A stretch of DNA of 64,000 nt. Source: Antedon bifida (taxonomy: Eukaryota > Echinodermata > Crinoidea > Comatulida > Antedonidae). How positions within the stretch are numbered: position 1 is the stretch's first letter; every line of letters begins with the position of its first letter. The position numbers and the translations under genes are program-made. Location: the NCBI GenBank assembly GCA_963402885.1, contig OY727095.1:33919001-33983000 (forward strand), given 5' to 3'. The notes beneath the pieces are model-generated. The model saw only the letters and a list, made by a program, of their open reading frames with translations, searched no databases and was not told the DNA's origin. Shown here piece by piece: positions 12,801-64,000 of this stretch.

Positions 12801-13227
12801 TTATCATAGCATGTTGGAAACCTAATCAATTCATCAATTAACAAAAATATACTAAGAAAAGCTACATATCTATCTATTGCTACTATATCATTCTCTCGCA
12901 AAAAATAAACAAACAAAAAACAAGTTTGTTAATACATCTCCCTAGTTACAGTACTGATTCAATCTATATCAAAAAGGTCTAGCACAAACATATTCATAAA
13001 CATTTTAAAAACAAATCATTAACATAAAGAAAATCATAAACGTAACATCCCCTAAAAATACTGTTGGCATTACAGAAATTCAAAGGCATTTTTGGAATAC
13101 AAATTAACATAGGCACTAACTTCTTGTGATTTTATCATTTGATTATTACATGTACAATATAATATGAAGTTAAAGGTGCAGTTTACAACATATGAAACAC
13201 TTGGTAAACAACTTAAACCATTATACT
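6821..13227. other. Long AT-rich interval without a recognisable gene
   Basis: No conserved exon, RNA gene or mobile element with clear ends was recognised. The open frames here are short, AT-driven and unlike known proteins. Part may be the 3' UTR of the minus-strand RNF38/44 gene; AATAAA on that strand occurs at several places (for example near 11270 and 10790). Two CTCF-like AGAGGGCGC motifs (near 7258-7274 and 9951-9965) and one 21-bp tandem array (separate entry) are the only distinct features. Confidence 0.5.
12427..12552. repeat. 21-bp tandem repeat, six copies
   Basis: Six identical head-to-tail copies of a 21-bp unit containing ACTATAATGGTTCAGTCCTG. Because 21 is a multiple of three the array is open in several frames, but no exon signals flank it. 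The lack of divergence implies a recent expansion or homogenisation. Confidence 0.95.
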
Positions 13228-13255
13228 CCATATATGGTAATATATCCTTATATGG
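13228..13255. promoter_or_regulatory. Pair of consensus CArG boxes downstream of the RNF38/44 stop codon
   Basis: CCATATATGG (13228-13237) and CCTTATATGG (13246-13255) both match CC(A/T)6GG, the SRF/MADS-box consensus. Their starts are 18 bp apart. They lie about 330 bp past the RNF38/44 stop codon. Function is inferred from the motif only; AT-rich DNA produces such sites by chance. Confidence 0.35.
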
Positions 13256-13577
13256 AACAACGTTAAAAAAAACCCTAAATGAAGAAATTATATAAATATT
13301 TAAATCAGAAAAAAAGTTGGAATTGATAATAAAAAAATGTTATTGTTCCAAGCTTGGAAGTTAATTAATAAAGGAGTTAATTAGTTAATTTGGTCAGAAC
13401 CATCACCACCACTACAAGCTTAAAAACAAGCTAACCCTATCAAGTGCATTCTATTTGGATTATCAACCATTTTAATAGCCTAACAAGAAACGACAATCGA
13501 GCAAAACGGTTTCAGTAGAACAGGTAATTGAAGCACCCTGCCGACTACAGGAAAACGTCGTCCGCCATTAAATGAAC

Positions 13578-63186
<49,609 letters not shown>

Positions 63187-63290
63187 CTGAAATATACAAA
63201 AATACATAATAAATGTGATTGTGATCTTAGGAATACAAGGAAACTTTGTGTGAATGTGATAATATATTGTATTGAATAAATGCTTCACTG

Positions 63291-63368
63291 TCATCGTTGT
63301 CACATATCTCTGTCATCATTGTCACATATCTCTGTCATCGTTGTCACATATCTATGTCATCACTGTCA
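63291..63368. repeat. 22-bp tandem repeat, 3.5 copies
   Basis: Unit TCGTTGTCACATATCTCTG plus TCA, with small variants, just upstream (minus sense) of exon 63101-63186. Confidence 0.85.
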
Positions 63369-63628
63369 CTTTCACTCCAACCATTAATTTCAGTGTGACC
63401 TTCATTAACTACGTCACTCTACTGTATTATTATTGTAGATATCATTATTATGCTTTATTGTCTGAACACATTATTATGTATCAACTTTAATATTCAAAAT
63501 ATTCATTGGATGGTAGATGATATCACAGGTTTTCCATAACACAGTATTTTAATGGTAGTTTTGTACTGTTGAGTTATTAACCACAAAGACATTTTCTGAA
63601 CAGAAACACTCTGTGGCGTGACGTATAT

Positions 63629-63741
63629 GAGCGCCCACTGGCTAAACCCAGGGTAGGCCTCAAACGTCTCTGAGCGCTCACTGGCTAAACCGAGGCGGGG
63701 GTCTCAAACGTCTCCGAGCGCTCACTGGCTAAACCCAGGCT
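63629..63741. repeat. GC-rich tandem repeat of about 45 bp, 2.5 copies
   Basis: Three copies of GAGCGCTCACTGGCTAAACC (the first with GCCC) separated by CAGGGTAGGCCTCAAACGTCTC-like sequence. This is the most GC-rich patch in the window and sits between the RNF38/44 exon and its partial duplicate. Confidence 0.8.
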
Positions 63742-63928
63742 GAGGACTCGGGCCTCTATGTTATGTCACTGGAAACACTAGACACAGGCCATTGTGGTTT
63801 GTCTTTGAGTGTAACAAACCCCTTCTCTATAGAGTGAGAGAACAATATGAACTGAACATTTTTTTGTTCAATACCCATACCTGAAAATGAAAAAGCACCA
63901 GTACAAGAATTGAAGACAGTGGTACTGT

Positions 63929-64000
63929 ATAGCGGACGGGACAAGGGTGAGATACATCATCATATTTGGAATGAAGAGCGCACAAAGCTTGTTGTCGCTG
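63929..64000 (-). pseudogene. Partial duplicate of RNF38/44 exon 63101-63186 and its donor flank
   Basis: GGAATGAAGAGCGCACAAAG, then CTTGTTGTCGCTG at the window edge, copies the donor side of exon 63101-63186, and the match extends into the flank (GATACATCAT). On the minus strand the exon end SDNK is retained (CAGCGACAACAAG). The donor GT, however, has become CT (AAG|CTTTGT), so this copy cannot splice at the same place. The rest is outside the window, so a functional alternative exon with another donor cannot be excluded. Confidence 0.55.

Overview
The window is AT-rich animal nuclear DNA with three split, protein-coding genes and many repeats. Introns have GT-AG boundaries and there are no operons or bacterial signals. 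The gene set includes a CatSper-associated sperm EF-hand protein. Together with the repeat types (TA-flanked palindromic MITEs, a tRNA-derived SINE, Helitron2/Helentron-like units), this suggests a marine invertebrate deuterostome. An echinoderm is my best guess, but the species is not proven by the sequence.

Layout. (1) 1-1568, plus strand: the last four exons of an EFCAB9 orthologue, whose final intron is filled by a 30-bp minisatellite built on its own splice donor. (2) 2007-4904, plus strand: a complete seven-exon HOGA1 orthologue (320 aa, mitochondrial 4-hydroxy-2-oxoglutarate aldolase) with three palindromic mobile elements in its introns. (3) about 5.9-6.8 kb: an AT-rich minisatellite. 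(4) 6.8-13.5 kb: no recognisable gene; probably part of the 3' region of the convergent gene. (5) 13578-63186, minus strand: nine coding exons (500 codons) of the single invertebrate counterpart of vertebrate RNF38/RNF44, a RING-H2 E3 ubiquitin ligase. Its first exon lies beyond the right edge. The intron between the first two exons seen is about 35 kb.

That 35-kb intron holds the most unusual content. At 37.2-47.1 kb there is a head-to-tail array of six about 1.5-2.0 kb units (family A). At 55.3-58.4 kb there are two more units of a related family (B). Both families have a 5' palindrome, a matching subterminal inverted repeat near the 3' end, then a short hairpin and a terminal CTAG. This is the asymmetric-TIR plan of Helitron2/Helentron non-autonomous elements. 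The two families share the plan but differ in sequence, including a compensatory base-pair change in the 3' hairpin. In both arrays the 5' palindrome module is present zero, one or two times per unit. The units carry about 20 perfect TGACGTCA (CRE-type) palindromes into the RNF38 intron.

The three genes share no pathway: EFCAB9 acts in the sperm flagellum, HOGA1 in hydroxyproline catabolism, RNF38/44 in ubiquitination. Most other long open frames here are minisatellite artefacts with periods of 21, 24, 34 or 48 bp. No tRNA, rRNA, CRISPR array or autonomous transposase gene was seen.
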